From: an uncultured Actinomyces sp.
Lineage (GTDB): Bacteria; Actinomycetota; Actinomycetes; Actinomycetales; Actinomycetaceae
NCBI GenBank assembly: GCA_938030835.1
Contig: CALHID010000266.1
Coordinates: 1 to 12,283 of the forward strand
Direction: 5' to 3'
Length of the DNA stretch: 12,283 bases
The notes below the pieces were generated by a model, which searched no databases, had not been told where the DNA came from, and saw only the letters and a list, made by a program, of their open reading frames with translations. This document shows positions 11,742 through 12,283 of this stretch, piece after piece; positions within the stretch are counted from its first letter, which is position 1, and every line of letters starts with the position of its first letter. Both the position numbers and the translations under genes were made by a program.

Positions 11742-11813
11742 TACGTCACTTTCTGCAACTTGGGATACAGAAATGCACTGCTATTTAGATGCAAAGTTAG
11801 AGACAATATAGCC

Positions 11814-12283
11814 ATGACTACGCCGCTGCCTATTCCCACAATTTCGACTGAACCAGTCGCTTCAGTTTTAAGAATTCTTAGCCTGAAGGAAAACGGCAAT
11901 GACTCATTCGTCGCACGCTCACTCCCCCAGGTTCGCAGGGTTTACGGCGGCCAGGTTTTGGCGCAAGGACTGCTTGCAGCAAGTGCAACTGTCCCCATTG
12001 AGAGGCTCCCCCATTCTCTCCACGCTTATTTTGTCCGAGGTGGAGATCCTGAAAAGACCTTCAATCTAGACGTCACGCGCGTTCTTGATGGTCGTTCATT
12101 TTCCAACCGTTCCGTATCCTGCTTCCAAGACACTCGAGAAATTCTCACGATGAGTGTCTCTTTCCAAGGTCCCGAGGCTGCGCCCTCCTATTCCCCCGAG
12201 GCGCCCGATGTGCCCGCCGCAAGTGAGTGTCGATCAGCGTTGGAGATCTTCCGTCTCATGGATCACCCCGTCGGCAAATTCCT
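11814..12283 (+). CDS. tesB: Acyl-CoA thioesterase II (TesB family), N-terminal part
   Basis: The frame starting at ATG 11814 is open to the window end (156 codons plus two bases) and corresponds to the first hot-dog domain and the beginning of the linker of a TesB-type thioesterase, which is normally about 280-300 residues. Diagnostic segments are YGGQVLAQGLLAA (44-56), LPHSLHAYFVRGGDP (65-79), RVLDGRSFSNR (89-99) and LTMSVSFQGPE (111-121). The family hydrolyses acyl-CoA to free fatty acid and CoA. The catalytic Asp/Gln/Thr set lies partly beyond the window and cannot be checked. No Shine-Dalgarno sequence is visible before the ATG, so translation may be leaderless or weakly initiated; the frame is open further upstream but has only a TTG at 11760 as an alternative. 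Divergent from the EIIB-like gene. Confidence 0.93.
   Translation, partial: MTTPLPIPTISTEPVASVLRILSLKENGNDSFVARSLPQVRRVYGGQVLAQGLLAASATVPIERLPHSLHAYFVRGGDPEKTFNLDVTRVLDGRSFSNRSVSCFQDTREILTMSVSFQGPEAAPSYSPEAPDVPAASECRSALEIFRLMDHPVGKF

Noticed and set aside
11738..11757. TGCA repeats upstream of the EIIB-like gene
   Set aside because: TGCA is self-complementary and common; the intervening bases do not pair, so there is no support for a regulator site.

Overview
The window reads as chromosomal DNA of a high-GC Gram-positive bacterium, most likely Actinomycetaceae (Actinomyces/Schaalia-like). The reasons are GTG starts with 4-bp stop/start overlaps, a sortase signal of the LAxTG type, actinobacterial-style Glc-family PTS pieces, and above all a complete 'anchored repeat' ABC transporter locus. 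That gene set is known almost only from Actinobacteria (TIGRFAM TIGR03769 to TIGR03773). The genus assignment is inference. No tRNA, rRNA, CRISPR array or insertion sequence was seen.

Layout, left to right. (1) 1-651 (-): N-terminal 217 residues of a neurotransmitter:sodium symporter family transporter, cut by the window edge. (2) 721-7299 (-): a five-gene operon read right to left. It encodes a large secreted wall protein with two repeat domains and a C-terminal LASTG signal, a lipoprotein metal-binding protein with the same domain inserted, a single-repeat protein anchored by a C-terminal membrane helix, an ABC ATPase, and an ABC-3 type permease. All four junctions overlap or abut. A strong promoter sits just upstream, and a Zur/Fur-like palindrome (7314-7332) covers its expected start point. 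(3) 7381-8388 (-): family 2 glycosyltransferase. (4) 8514-9217 (+): Glc-family PTS EIIB and EIIA as separate, overlapping genes. (5) 9221-11672 (-): a second, diverged EIIB-like protein followed by 4-alpha-glucanotransferase MalQ. A perfect 13-bp stem hairpin lies between the convergent EIIA and malQ genes. (6) 11814-12283 (+): N-terminal part of a TesB-type acyl-CoA thioesterase, cut by the window end.

How the genes work together. The operon looks like a metal, most likely zinc, uptake system. The binding protein keeps a His-His-His-Asp ligand set like ZnuA/TroA, and the operator candidate is Zur-like. Repeat-domain copies are placed at three levels: the cell wall, a lipoprotein at the outer membrane face, and a single-pass membrane protein. 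This suggests a hand-over chain that ends in the permease/ATPase. The families were described before, and a relay was proposed for them; to my knowledge the function is unproven. The most unusual thing I see is that the domain inserted in the binding protein has its two halves in swapped order compared with the other three copies. It also sits where ZnuA proteins carry their His-rich loop. The right-hand part of the window is carbohydrate metabolism (PTS phosphotransfer and maltodextrin conversion).

Intergenic stretches are all short (69, 81, 125, 43 and 141 bp). No gene-free stretch exceeds 300 bases.
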